Shown here: one piece after another, positions 1 to 11,024 of the stretch
Layout of the letters: each line of letters begins with the position of its first letter
Position numbering within the stretch: the first letter of the stretch is position 1
Origin: Odobenus rosmarus divergens
Lineage: Eukaryota > Chordata > Mammalia > Carnivora > Odobenidae
Assembly: GCF_000321225.1 (NCBI RefSeq)
Contig: NW_004450276.1
Coordinates: forward strand, 4,806,971-4,870,970
Length of the DNA: 64,000 nt
Reading direction: 5' to 3'
Made by a program: the position numbers and the translations under genes
The notes under the pieces: model-generated
Database searches by the model: none
Told to the model about the DNA's origin: nothing
Seen by the model: only the letters and a program-made list of their open reading frames with translations

Positions 1-1503
1 AAAAAAAAAAAGAATGAATGCTCTCACACCCCAGAGAAGACTGCTCCCGACAATGCACATGGCGAGCATCACTGAAAGCATAGGAAGCTGCTTCTAGAGC
101 ATCCACATTTGCACCAGGAATGACAAGCAAATCCTGCAATGAGGGGGTAAATCATCCTGCCACAGGGCAAGAGGAATCGTGTTCAGAGCATGTAGAAAAC
201 ATTTTCCAGGAATTAACTCTTCTACAGGAATTTCAGGAGGTGCCATGGAAAAGGCGGATGGAGGAGGAGCCAGAGAAATACACTTATTTGTGATTCCTCT
301 TGTCATCCTGATTTTCTTCCCAGAGAAAAGTGGCCTGGGAGTTGCTTCTTCACTGTAGCTGACATTATGGAGAGACTTATGTATGAGCACTGTATTAGTC
401 ACAATAAACTCAAATCGAATTGGGAGTACTCGTGAGAGCTCTGATTATCTTGGACACTTTAACTAGTGAGTTCACACCATTATTATTTAAAAATCAATTT
501 CATGAATGAGTGCCTATTTGCTAACACTCTCATCTTACCAAGGGAAGGAAAGATATGAATATATGATTGATACGCTTCAAGAGTCCTTAAAACTCGATAC
601 AAGTCACTGTAGAAAGGACTGGCACTGAAGAGGAGAAGCGTAAGTAGAGAGGTAGGGCCAGCGCTGAGAGAAAAGATGGTGCAATGCCATGAAGACCAAT
701 AGACCCAACACTATAGGCCCAACGTGCTCCATAAACAACAACAAAAACCCCAGCCATTTAAACATTGTCAAAAAGCCATGTGATATATTTCCAACTTCCT
801 GAACGGAAAAAGCAACTGCCTTTCTAATAAGTGCCCTAGTTACAATTCTGGGAAAATTGAATCCCACAGGAAGTTGCTCAAGATCAAATAAGTTATTGAA
901 AAAACTATGAAAAGACACTAAAACTCTTGAATTCCATCTGGTCCCTTGCTCTTGCCAAAACACTAAGCTTATGATTCTGTTTGCAACCCTCCAGAACCCA
1001 AAAACGCTCTGAAGGCATGACAAGAGCATCAAATAGCCCTCCCTTCTATGGAAGGAACCTCGTTTCCCTGGCACCAAGGACATCAACTTTTCCCTCATAT
1101 TTCCCGTCATAAATTCTGTCACCATGTTTCACAGATGCCCTATTTATGAGGCTAAATGTTGAACTGTTGGCTTAAAGTCTTCTGACGTGTGAGTTTCTCC
1201 CTTCTGACCCACTGGGTTTGGACATAGCTCCCCTGTGAGCTAACGCTGGACACCATGTCTGACTGGGCTTTTACAGCTGCCTCAGGGTGCAGTGCCCAGT
1301 AAGGGCCCCTGGGAGAAAGCGGGGGAGGAGGAGAGACTGCCACTCAAAGCACGTTGGGATATTCCCAGCTACACATGTGGTGTGAGTGGAGATGGGGAGA
1401 CATTGAACAGGAAAGCACAGACACACTTGAAGTAGGGCTCCACAGAAAATGAGCAGAAACCCAAGGATTACGTTAGGGTCACAACTCCACACCAACCAAT
1501 CAG
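1..1503. other. Unique AT-rich DNA, no gene recognised
   Basis: The first 12 bases are an A run that could be the tail of a retroelement lying mostly outside the window. The rest matches no repeat family I know. The longest open frame is on the minus strand at 604-1125 (173 codons). It has no recognisable domain, and a frame of this length is about what chance gives in 64 kb. No convincing exon or promoter is visible. Confidence 0.5.
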
Positions 1504-1732
1504 AATGTCAGTCTGTGCAAACCATGAGAGACGATGGACTCTGAGAAACAAACGGAGGGTTCTAGAGGGGAGGGGGTGGGGGGGATGGGTTAGCCCGGTG
1601 ATGGGTATTAAAGAGGGCACGTTCTGCATGGAGCACTGGGTGTTATGCACAAACAATGAATCATGGAACACTACATCAAAAAAAATTAAAAAATTAAAAG
1701 TAGGAGAGATTTGGGGAAAAAAATGTCAGTCT
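1504..1732 (+). mobile_element. 5'-truncated young carnivore L1 3' end with an unusual 3' terminus
   Basis: About 165 bp from 1518 match the arctoid-type L1 3' UTR: the 'catgagagacgatgg' start, the G-rich 'ggggagggggtggggg' block and the 'gcactgggtgttatgcac' segment. The 11-bp direct repeat aatgtcagtct flanks it at 1504-1514 and 1722-1732, which I read as the target-site duplication. The last roughly 40 bases present in the sister copy at 4361-4615 are missing. An A/T-rich stretch, a 17-base non-L1 piece and a short A run stand in their place. It is a non-coding fragment. Confidence 0.88.
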
Positions 1733-4343
1733 ATGAGGACTAGAGAGAAAGGATGTGTTGATAAATTAATCATTATGTTCAGTGTTTCTTAAACTTAAAA
1801 AAAGAAAAAGAAAAAGCCCTTACTATGTCTTCTTCTACCAGCCTAGAAGTTTTGTGTCACCTTTTACTTTCTGTAGTTGGTATTATGAAAATATAGGCAT
1901 ATGAGAAAAAATTTCAGCTACAAATACCACCTCTCCATGCCATCATAGTCTTCTCTGCTGGGATTCTCTCTCATACATTTGGAGGAGAAAGCAGTAGCCA
2001 TTTCTGGGAATAGGATGTTGCTTGCTTCAAGCAGCTGTGGATGAGGGGAAGTAACAAGCGTCCTCACCCAGAGAGGATGGGGTAGTGTTACGAGGAGCAG
2101 TGCAAAAGGACTCCCTGTGCTACAGAGAAAGTTTTCATCTTGGTCTCAAGGTTCAAGTTATTCATCCCAATAAAAAAGAAATATTAGAACATGGTTCCCA
2201 TCACTGTTAAGGAAGTAAGTACACAATGCCTTTGAGCAGGAGGCACAGATAGACAGAGAAGAGCTACAATACATTTGCGTCAGGGATGACATTATTCCTG
2301 GGCTGATAAATAGCCGCAGTGGGTGTTTTTGCAGAATGCTGGATGGAGAGCAAACCTCTTGGAAAGCCATGATAAAATTCTGCATTCGTGGTGACCTTCA
2401 GTTTGGTGGTTTTGGTTTTTGTTGTTGTTTTTTGCAGAAGTACTGACTGCAGCTTCTGCATTTTTTTCAAAATCTCAAAAATAGTGATTTTTATATCTAT
2501 CTATGCACATCAGGCAGTTTTGAGACAGAATGACATAAGATGAGTCTGGAGCAAGACTCCAAACACAATCAGAACACAAATCACGTAAGACGTAGTAAGA
2601 GAAGTCACCAGCCCTACTTGATGGAAGATGCCATCAATTTCTATTGAGGAAGAATCAGAAGTTTAGAAGTTCTTATCAGAACATTATGACGTGTTAGTCT
2701 GGTTCACAGCATAAATGTACTGCAGTTAACTGCGTGATGAACTATTCTCATTCCATAAATTAATTCCGTTTCAAATAAATTTACTGGAAACGTTCTGCAG
2801 ACCAGAAAGCACACTAGATAGGCCCTTGGAGATACAAAAAGTAGAGTTCATTCATTCTCAAAATCCTTTTATGTTTTCACAATTCCCAGTTAAATCTCCC
2901 TCCGAATGTTTCCATAACAAGCCAGGTGGAGCCCAAAGGACCAGTCACAATTCCAGTGGCCAGAGTGTGCAAAATCGGTCAGCCTCTTAGCTGGAGAATT
3001 CTGCCTTAAAGCTTTCATCCAACTGGAGGTGTTGCATGTTCAAAATGCATTCACTTTTTTCCCAATTGGATATTTCCATGAACTACTTTTCTGATTGTTT
3101 TTAGAAACTATTTGGGAACCATACCATCCCACCAACACAGAATTCTAAAAGTTCAAATAAAGCTTTTGAGACAGACACCTAAAGTACATTTTGGACCCTC
3201 TAAAATTTTGAGGTGGATATTTTTGAAATTGTGCTCATTAATGCATACTCCTTTACTAAAAATGGAGCAGCCGTGGTTGAACTAATGCATACGTGATCTA
3301 ACAACCTGGAAATCTGGGGATTTCCAACACCTTGCTTTCATCTCTGGGCAAAACTATGAACTTTCATTAAAATGAAAATCAATCTTAAAAAGCTTGGACA
3401 CTTTCAAGCTGTGAGCATCAGCCATATGTGCAAACCTGGGCAAGTTTTGTCTCTGTGGGATTTTGTGAGTGGGAGGAGGAAATGGATGATCAGATGACTG
3501 GACAGATGTTCAAAGAGATCCTGGCATGGCAAGACAACCTGCATCCATTTCAGCTTCCTTAGAGGGAAACTGAAAGAACAAACAAACGCCGGGAGCAAAT
3601 TATAGGCTGGTTGATAAAGCAACTTAAAGACACAAGGTTCCAGTTAATAACAAACACATTTTCTTTGGAGCAAAAACACTCACTGAGAAAGGAAATAAAA
3701 CTACCATGCTGGTACCTAGTAAATATGTAACCACCACAAAGGGTTTGAACTCAGGACAGTTGCTCAAATCTATGCTTTGTGTCTCATGTAAAAAACCAAA
3801 GCCTAAAACTTAATCTACAAAAATCCCAAGTAAGCTTTCCTCTGCTTCTGGTCTCAAAGAAATGCTGTGGGTAATGTTTTCTTCTGCTTTCAGTGAATCA
3901 CAATTCCTATGTAGGAATTGACATATGAAAAGAAACTGAGAAAACCTGTATGGAAATCCAAGAAAATGAAGAGAAAAGAAAAGAAAAAGAAAATGAAGAA
4001 TCTTAAAGAATCTGTGATATGTTACCCTGTAAGGGATCTGGCTCACTGAGTTTTCTCACTCCTGGCGTTGCAATAAGACTGTACAAGACCAGTAGAGTTA
4101 CAATGGGTCCAGTTGGATAGAAACATGGCTGCCATGACACTTACTGTAACATCATTAAACTCACCCTGGTACCAACTGGCTAGAACCATTTTACCCCTGT
4201 CTTCATGGGGTCCACAGTTCTAGCTCTTCAAAACCAATCAGCTTCTAAATTGTCTGAGTTACATAGCGAGAGATATTGATAGATGGGCAGGGTTGCTTAA
4301 GCTGACTTCATATCCTCTCATCAGACAGTGATGAGGATTCGTT
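1733..4343. other. Unique intergenic or intronic DNA
   Basis: There are 2.6 kb without a recognisable repeat or gene. Open frames stay under about 80 codons in all frames. A short A/G-rich patch lies near 3970-4000. Nothing else can be supported. Confidence 0.45.
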
Positions 4344-4632
4344 AAAGATGTATTTTGCCAGGGAAGAATGAAGGGGGGGGAATCGGAGGGGGAGATGAAC
4401 CATGAGAGACGATGGACTCTGAAAAACAAACTGAGGGTTCTAGAGGGGAGGGGGTGGGGGAGGAGCTAGCCTGGTGATGGGTATTAAAGAGGGCACGTTC
4501 TGCGTGGAGCACTGGGTGTTATGCACAAACAATGAATCATGGAACACTACATCAGAAACTAATGATGTAATGTATGGTGATTAACATAACAATAAAAAAA
4601 TTTAAAGGAAAAAAAAAAGATGTATTTTGCCA
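4344..4632 (+). mobile_element. Young 5'-truncated carnivore L1 3' end with perfect target-site duplication
   Basis: The body 4361-4615 is the last ~250 bp of the arctoid-type L1: a G run, the 'gatgaaccatgagag' segment, the 'gcactgggtgttatgcac' block, the 'taatgtatggtgattaac' terminus and an A-rich tail. A perfect 17-bp direct repeat (aaagatgtattttgcca) flanks it at 4344-4360 and 4616-4632. The clean duplication and near-canonical sequence argue for a recent insertion by L1 target-primed reverse transcription. It carries no coding part. Confidence 0.93.
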
Positions 4633-4974
4633 AACCATGTGGTTGCCTTCTTTACACAAGATATTTTGCTCTGGGACCTCCCTTCACCTGGCCAAATGCC
4701 TTTCTTGGCTTTGACTGAAGAGTATACTAGCAAAAATATGTCTTACCAAAAAAAAAAAATGCTTGCAGTCTCAGTTGTCAACTAAGAAATAAAAGCTGAA
4801 TTAATTAGCTTCTCCTGTCTCCCGACTCCCCAAGGTGGGTGCTTATCTGTTTCTCATTTTCCTAACTAAGCTGTTATAGATTTTTCAATAAGTTAGAGAT
4901 TCTCTACTACTTTTAATTGACTTAAGTGTATTTAACATGAACAATGAATAAATTAAATGAATATGTATGTTCAC
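4633..4974. other. Short unique AT-rich interval
   Basis: This interval holds an A run at 4748-4758 and AT-rich DNA. No gene, known repeat or signal can be supported. Confidence 0.4.
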
Positions 4975-5435
4975 ACAAAAACCCGGACAAGAATATTTTT
5001 AGAAGTTTTATTCATGATCACCGAAAGCCAATCACCTGTCTAGTGGGTAAGCAAAGGGTGGTACGTCCATACATACAATGTGATGCTACTCAGCAGGAAC
5101 ATTTTCATCACTCTTGAACCCTGTAGAAACATGCAAAGGCCTAAAATACATTAGGATAAGTGAAAAAAGCCAAATTCAAAAGGTTATACTATGGGATTCA
5201 ATTTACATGACATTCCTGGCAATACAAAATTAGAGGGACAGAAAACAAATCAGTGATTGCCAGAGGCTGCAGAAGGGTTAACCAAAAGGAGCTCACAAGA
5301 ACTTGAGGTTTCATGAAACTGTTCTGTGATTGTGTTGATTATACAACTGTATGCATTTGTCAAAAGGTGAGATTAAACGGTATACAAATTATGCCTTAAT
5401 AAAAAATGTAAAAATAAATTAATAACTGCACTCCA
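4975..5435 (+). mobile_element. Old L1M-type 3' end fragment
   Basis: The sequence follows, with many changes, the well-known end of mammalian L1: 'gttttattcatgatcacc', the 'tgctactcagcagg' segment, the 'gattcaatttacatgacat' segment, 'agtgattgccagaggctg', and an A-rich end near 5400-5425. Divergence is high and no target-site duplication is evident. It is a dead fragment of the ORF2 end and 3' UTR. Confidence 0.8.
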
Positions 5436-6276
5436 TTTGAAATTAGAAATTTAAAATAATGGCTAGGTCATGTGAGAGATGAAGAGAAATAGGATTCATA
5501 CCAAGGCTGAACTTACCTGGCATTTAAGTCTCCAGATTCAAGGGCATGACTAATGATATTAAGAAATTATAAGAAAAATTAAGAAAAAAATTAGAAGAAT
5601 CAAGTGCACACAATCTCTGCATTCCTCAGTGTTTGCTCCCCATCAGTTCCTGCTCATAGTTTGTCATCATAATTTACGGCTTGTATAAGGGCAGGTAAAT
5701 CTAAATTTATGAATGGATCATGCTACCAAGACCCCTTCCAAAGGCAATTGTAAATGGGAGGTATGGTGCATGAAAAGTGTTACACCTGGCAGGTGGATTT
5801 CTAGGCTGGCCTTCAAAACCTGCGTACCTACAAGGCAGGTCAGTAATGAAACTCTCAGGTCTAGCCAGTGTTTAGAAATAAGTGGCCACAAGGTATGTGC
5901 AGAAGGGAGTGAGTTGGTCTGGATCAACACATCCTTTCCTTGTTTTAGGGCCAGTCCTAGACAAACATTAGTGGTAGATGACTTGAGTGTTCGGCATGCT
6001 GCCCTTTCCATAACTCTCTTCCCAATCTCCTTGCACCTTGTCCTAGGTGACCGTTGTCAAGAGACTTTAGTCCTTAACAATGGGAACATTCTCAAGTCCA
6101 CCCTTGCCACCAACTTCACCAGCTGAATTTTAGGACAGAAATGACTTCCTATTACAAACATTGCTTCACATTACAGTATAAAGAACAAAAGGGATCTTTT
6201 GATTATTCCAGGGGATTTAGAATTAAAAAGAAATATATCACTGAATCAAAAGGAAAACTGGTCATTTATCTAGTTT
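5436..6276. other. Unique DNA, no gene recognised
   Basis: A frame of 137 codons on the plus strand at 5713-6126 shadows one of 97 codons on the other strand. Neither has a recognisable domain or clear splice context. I see nothing else in this interval. Confidence 0.45.
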
Positions 6277-6491
6277 AATACCACTTTTTTTTTAAAGATT
6301 TTATTTATTTATTTGACAGAGAGAGAGACAGCGAGAGAGGGAACACAAGCAGGGGGAGTGGGAGAGGGAGAAGCAGGCTTCCTGCCGGGCAGAGAGCCCG
6401 ACGCGGGGCTCGATCCCAGGACCCTGGGTTCATGACCTGAGCTGAAGGCAGACGCTTAACGACTGAGCCACCTAGGCACCCAACACCACTT
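6277..6491 (-). mobile_element. CAN SINE (tRNA-Lys-derived), antisense
   Basis: Read on the minus strand, this is a tRNA-like head (complement of 'ctgagccacctaggcaccc' at 6463-6481), a B-box region near 6408-6418 and a GA-rich (minus-strand CT-rich) segment. It ends in an A-rich tail seen as poly-T at 6287-6293. The flanks aataccactt (6277-6286) and aacaccactt (6482-6491) form a 10-bp duplication with one mismatch. Confidence 0.95.
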
Positions 6492-7300
6492 ATTTTTAAA
6501 AAAAGTTTGGCCTAACATGAAGTTTCTTGCCCAAGATTTCTAAAGATCTCTTTAGCCCAAGACAAAAATCACAAATTCATAACAAAGTAAAAAAAAAAAG
6601 AAAAGAAAAGAAAGGAAGCCAGGTTTTTATGTTCCGTGTGTGTAAACAAAGTTACTGTTTTGGACTGAATTAATTCCTGATATCATTTGTGATTTTTCTA
6701 GCCTTGTTCTCTATTCCTACAATCTCTACATAAACAAGTGGAAGGGTTTATATATGTAAATTCTCAACACTTGCAAATGAATTCATGTGATAAAAATCCA
6801 GCTTTTCTTTTTATTTCAAAGCAGTAGAAACCTGTAGCAATCCTGTCAAATAATTTTTCCCAAGCTTCATTTGGGCACTACCTTCACAATTTTTGCTATA
6901 CCCAAAACCACTGTGCTAATATGTCTTTAAGATTTTTCTTTAGCTGAAATTACATTAAAAGGAAACTTTATATTACCACTTACAGTGATTGGAAGTTATA
7001 CTCATTCTGTAACACATGTAGAAAAGTGTTTAAGAACACTTGGAATAGAGATGTTTTTAAGAACACTACTTCAAAGACGCATTGAGAACAGTAAAAACAA
7101 AAACAAAAACAAAAAACCAACCCAATAATTAATTAAAATAAATATATCACTCTTAAGATAAAACTTGAGAAAGTGAAAATCAGCCCTGTTGGGGTTCCTA
7201 CAGGACTGAAATTTTCCTAATAGAACATCAACAATATTTCTAACAGAACCCATGCAAAACCACAAAAGAGTTGCAAAATGACCAAAAACTCTTTCTCCTA
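6492..7300. other. Unique AT-rich DNA with simple A-rich patches
   Basis: A-rich simple repeats lie at 6588-6616 (aaaag units) and 7090-7115 (caaaaa units). No gene or repeat family is recognised between the SINE and the L1 that follows. Confidence 0.45.
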
Positions 7301-7514
7301 AATGATCAGTGCTTTACAAAAATAAATTCCAAGTGGATTAAAGAACTAAATGTGAGACCTGAAACCATAAAAATCCTAGAAAAGAACACAGGCAGTAAGT
7401 AACCTCTTTGACATCAGCCATAGCAACTGTTTTCTACATAGGTCTCCTGAAGCAAGGGAAACAAAAGCAAAAATAAGCTACTGGGACTACATCAAAATAA
7501 AAAGCTTCTGCGCA

Positions 7515-7936
7515 GTGAAGGAAACAATCAACAAAACTAAAAGGCAACCTATGGAATGGGAGAAGATATTTGCAAATGACATATCCAAAGGGTTAGTGTA
7601 CAAAATATATAAAGAACTTATACAACTCAACACCCACGAAACAAATCCAATTAAAAATGGGCAGAAGACACGAACAGACATTTCTCCAAAGAAGACATCC
7701 AGATGGCCAACAGACACATGAAAAGATGTTCATCATCACTCGCCATCAGGGAAATGCAAATCAAAACGACAATGAGATACTACCTCACACCCATCAGAAT
7801 GGCAAAAATCAGTAACATAAGAAAAAACAGGTGTTGGCAAGGATGTGGACAAAAAGGAACATTCATGTACTATTGGTGGGATTGCAAACTGGTGCAGCCA
7901 CTATGCAAAACAGTATGGAGTGTCCTCAAAAATTAA
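7515..7936 (+). pseudogene. Broken C-terminal end of L1 ORF2 protein
   Basis: This is the remnant of the C-terminal part of the L1 reverse transcriptase/endonuclease protein, lying inside the L1 at 7316-8622. Two overlapping frames carry it. The first, from 7515, holds a segment ending in 'NPIKNGQK'; the second, 7703-7936, holds '[19 protein letters not shown]' and 'CWQGCGQKG...[10 protein letters not shown]'. The frame change falls near 7650-7700, so a frameshift separates them. The C-terminal cysteine-rich motif keeps its cysteines, but the position normally holding the conserved His reads Tyr (MYYWWDC). Translation stops at 7937, short of the usual end. The reverse transcriptase and endonuclease domains are absent because the copy is 5'-truncated. 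It cannot encode an active protein. Confidence 0.9.
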
Positions 7937-8120
7937 AAATAGAACTACCCTACAACCAGCAATTGCACAATTGTATTGCTGGATATTTAACCAAAGAATA
8001 TAAAAACACTAATTCAAAGGGATACCTGCACCCAATGTTATAGCAGCATTATCTATAATGGTCAATTTATGGAAACAGCCCAAGTGTCCATCGACTGATG
8101 AATGGATAAAGAAAATGTGG

Positions 8121-8173
8121 CATATATATATGTGTGTGTATATATATATATATATACACACACATATATATAT
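8121..8173. repeat. Alternating (AT)n/(GT)n palindromic microsatellite inside the L1
   Basis: The order is AT repeats, GT repeats, AT repeats, AC repeats, AT repeats, so the block is its own reverse complement over roughly 50 bp. It lies in the L1 3' region at the place where the element normally has a short 'gtggtatata' segment, so it looks like local expansion. Confidence 0.9.
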
Positions 8174-8442
8174 GGAATGGAATACTACTCAACCATAAAA
8201 AAAGAATGAAATCTTGCCATTTGCAGCAACATGGATAGAACTAGAAAGTATAATGCTAAGCAAAATAAGTCAGTTAGAGAAAGACAAATACCATATGATT
8301 TCATTCATATGTGGAATTTAAGAAACAAACCAAATGAGCAAAGGGGAAAAAAGAGAGAGAGAGAGAGAGACAAACCAAGACAGACTCTTAACTATAGAGA
8401 ACAAACTGATGGTTACCAGAGGAGAGGTTGGTGGGGGGATGG

Positions 8443-8478
8443 GTTAAACAGGTGATGGGGGTTAAACAGGTGATGGGG
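8443..8478 (+). repeat. 18-bp tandem duplication in the L1 3' UTR
   Basis: The 18-bp unit gttaaacaggtgatgggg occurs at 8443-8460 and again, exactly, at 8461-8478. Other copies of this L1 region in the window carry a single equivalent, so this is a private duplication. Confidence 0.85.
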
Positions 8479-8754
8479 CTTAAAGAGTGCACTTGTCATG
8501 ATGAGCACCTAGGGATGTATGGAATTGTTGAATCACTATATTGTACACCAGAAATTAATATAACACTGTACGGTACCTAACTAGAATTTTTAAAAAGCTT
8601 TTTAAAAATTAAAAAAATCTTTAATGATCAATGTTTTCTTATGATCAACATTCCCAGTTCCCCCTTGTTCCTCCTATCCTCTGAGCAAAGTTCACTGAGA
8701 TATCCATTTGCTGAAATAACAACAATCCACAACTGAGCTCAGCTCCCTCAACCC

Positions 8755-9168
8755 CTATACTAGCCTGCTAGAGTTGCTGTAACAAAATCCCACATACTCA
8801 GGGCTTAAAGCAATTGACAGTTCTGGAGACTCCTGGGTTTTACCAGGGCCATACTCTTGCTTCTTCTAGCTTCTGGTGTTTGCCAGCAGTGCTTGGCAAT
8901 TCCTTGGTTTGTAGATGCTTCACTCCAGTCACATGGCTGTCTTCTGTGAGTCTTCACATCATCTTCCTTCCACGCATGTCCACATTTCTCCTTTTTATAC
9001 GGACACCAGTCATATTGGGTTGGGTTTCACCTTAATGGCCTAATTTTTTAATTTGATTACGTCTGTAAAGAATCTCTTTCCAAATAAGGTGACATTCTGA
9101 ACTACTAGGGGTTAAGATATCAACATATCTTTATAGCGGACACAGTTCAACTCATAATACCTCCTTCT
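8755..9168 (-). mobile_element. MLT1-type solo LTR (ERVL-MaLR), antisense
   Basis: The sequence is the complement of the MLT1 3'-to-5' order: 'gagttgctgtaacaaaatcc', 'acagttctggagactcc', the 'tttttatacggacaccagtca' segment, 'ccaaataaggtgacattc', ending near 'caactcataata'. No internal retroviral sequence is present. Divergence is high, as expected for an old mammalian LTR. Confidence 0.82.
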
Positions 9169-9449
9169 TAGAACCAGTCAGCACAAGCCCAAACTCTGTA
9201 GTAGGTGGCTCCCCACTCCCTTTTACCAGGATGCCTCCCAGACCCTCCGTGCATCTCCTTTCTGCAGCAAGCTGAAGGATCTTAATATTGGCCTCAGATG
9301 GGCTCCTGGAGGTCTTGGACAGCAGGACCTCAAAAGTTCTATCATTTTGGATCGTCTTACCACCATGGTAGATGCGACATGTTTTGCTAAACTCTGCTTT
9401 AACACGCCCAGTCTAAGCCCAGTACTAACCAAATGTTTAAAGCTAGGTA

Positions 9450-9695
9450 GTATAATATAATGCTTAGAGCTCATAACCAAACCAAAAAACCACATGACCA
9501 GTCTTCAGTTGGAAGCATCTCGAGTTACCAGCTGTAAGTTACTGATTCTCTAAACTCCAGACATCTGATCTCTAAAGGTAAGGTAACACATACCTCATTT
9601 TGCGATGAACATCATATTAAGTAACACATACAAAGTGCCCACTCAGCACAGCCAGGGCATGTGCTAATTATTCAATTAGTGTTGGCAATAATGAT
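9450..9695 (+). repeat. MIR SINE, diverged
   Basis: Pieces in order match the MIR consensus: 'taatgcttagagctc', then 'gttaccagctgtaagttactgat', then 'agtaacacatacaaagtgc' and 'ggcatgtgctaattattcaattag'. The core order is right but substitutions are many. The next ~100 bp (9720-9800) may hold a second weak MIR piece. Confidence 0.6.
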
Positions 9696-9799
9696 TGATG
9701 GTGATGTCAGATCCATAAAATTTCAGGACAGAGCTAGACTTGTCCTTAGAGATCCTTGTCCAGCCTCCACATCTGTTGGAGGAAGAAGCTAAGCTATGG

Positions 9800-10624
9800 A
9801 TGGATTAGGTGTCACATGAGACCACTTTGAAGTGTCTCTGGTTCTCATTGTCAATGGCATTCAGAATCAAAGACCTTTGCTGAGCTCTTCAATTAGACAC
9901 AACCTTATGTAAGTGCTCTTTCCTGAAAACAAAGCACAGGCTAATGAACTGTTTCCTATCAGGATCTAGTTTTCTATCAATTCCTTTCAAATGTCAATGT
10001 TAAATCCTCAGTGGGAGGATTTAATCATACCGAGGGTGGAAACAGAAAGTGTGGCTTATACTAAGCATAATAAAGTTGTTTTTAGAAGTGAATTATATTG
10101 AATTACATTAAATAACACTTATTTTTTCCCTCCACCTGGCCAAGTAAACAACTGAAATTAAGCTTTATAACTAACTTTAAAAGTCCTAGAACACAGAGTT
10201 TTTCCAGCACTCTACATTTAAACACAATCCAAAAATCCAAAAGGAAATGGTAAAAATGAGTACCCTTAATGAAAAGGAGAAAATTTAAAATTATAAAATA
10301 CATCTATCTCTTTAAATTTTATTAACTCTTGATGTTTAAACTAATCCTTTGCAGTGTATAACACAATTTTTAGTGTTTTCCTTTATTCCTCTGGCTTCAG
10401 GAAGTCAAAATCGAGCCCAGCACTAAATTCAATGCAAAGATTAAGCAACATCATTACCTTGGGTTTCTGGTATGATTTCTCATGTATACCTTCCTTTGTC
10501 TTCTCCCTTCTTCCTGCTTTCTGATCACTTTCTTTCCCAGGGACCTTGAATCTTATACTCTTTCATTCATTCTCATACCTATTGTGACTCTATTTAAGGA
10601 GTAGGTGTTGGCAAAGTGAAAATG
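9800..10624. other. Unique AT-rich DNA; holds the source-like copy of a 53-bp duplicated segment
   Basis: No gene is recognised. Positions 10175-10227 recur with one mismatch at 11861-11913, where they interrupt an MLT1 LTR. The surroundings of the copy here look unique, which suggests this is the original. Confidence 0.55.
10175..10227 (+). repeat. 53-bp direct repeat, copy A (probable source)
   Basis: This segment begins ctttaaaagtcctagaacac and ends in 'catttaaacacaa'. It is 52/53 identical to 11861-11913 in the same orientation. The flanks differ immediately on both sides of the two copies. Confidence 0.95.
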
Positions 10625-11005
10625 GAAGGCTGCTCTGGGCCGACTTATATCTCCCTGAAATTCATCTATTGAAGACCTAATTCCTAGTGCCTCAGCATAT
10701 GTCTCTATTTGGAGATAGGGCCTTTAAAGGTATAAAGTAGGTAAGACAGGGCCTTTCAGCTGGCCCTAATCCAATATGACTGGTGTCCTGGAGATTAGGG
10801 CACAGACCACACAGACAGAGGATGACGGTGTGGGAACACGGCAAGAAGACAGCCATCCACAAACCAAGGAGAGAAGCCTCAGAAGAAACCAAACACACCC
10901 ACACCTTGATCATGGACTTCTAGCCTCCAGAATCGTGAAAAAATAAATTTCTATGTGTAAGCCACCCACTCTGGTATTTTGTTACGGCTGCCCTGGCAGA
11001 CAAAT
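10625..11005 (+). mobile_element. MLT1-type solo LTR (ERVL-MaLR), sense
   Basis: The order is as in MLT1: 'aaattcatctattgaag', 'gatagggcctttaaagg', 'ctggtgtcctggagatta', 'cctccagaatcgtg', 'taagccacccactctgg', and the end near 'ctgccctggcagac'. It is an old solo LTR with no internal part. Confidence 0.85.
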
Positions 11006-11024
11006 ATGAAGGTGCAAAATCCTA

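Larger units (their letters stand above)
7301..8637 (+). mobile_element. 1.3-kb carnivore-lineage L1: ORF2 3' end plus 3' UTR
   Basis: The body 7316-8622 starts in the C-terminal part of ORF2 and runs through the whole 3' UTR to an A/T-rich tail. Landmarks in order are the ORF2 tail frames (7515-7936), the 'ggaatactactcaaccataaa' region near 8178, the 'ggatagaactagaaagtataatg' region near 8232, a GA run near 8350-8370, and 'attaatataacactgta' near 8550. The flanks aatgatcagtgcttt (7301-7315) and aatgatcaatgtttt (8623-8637) are a 15-bp duplication with two mismatches. The element is older than the short L1 copies at 1.5 and 4.4 kb. Confidence 0.93.
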
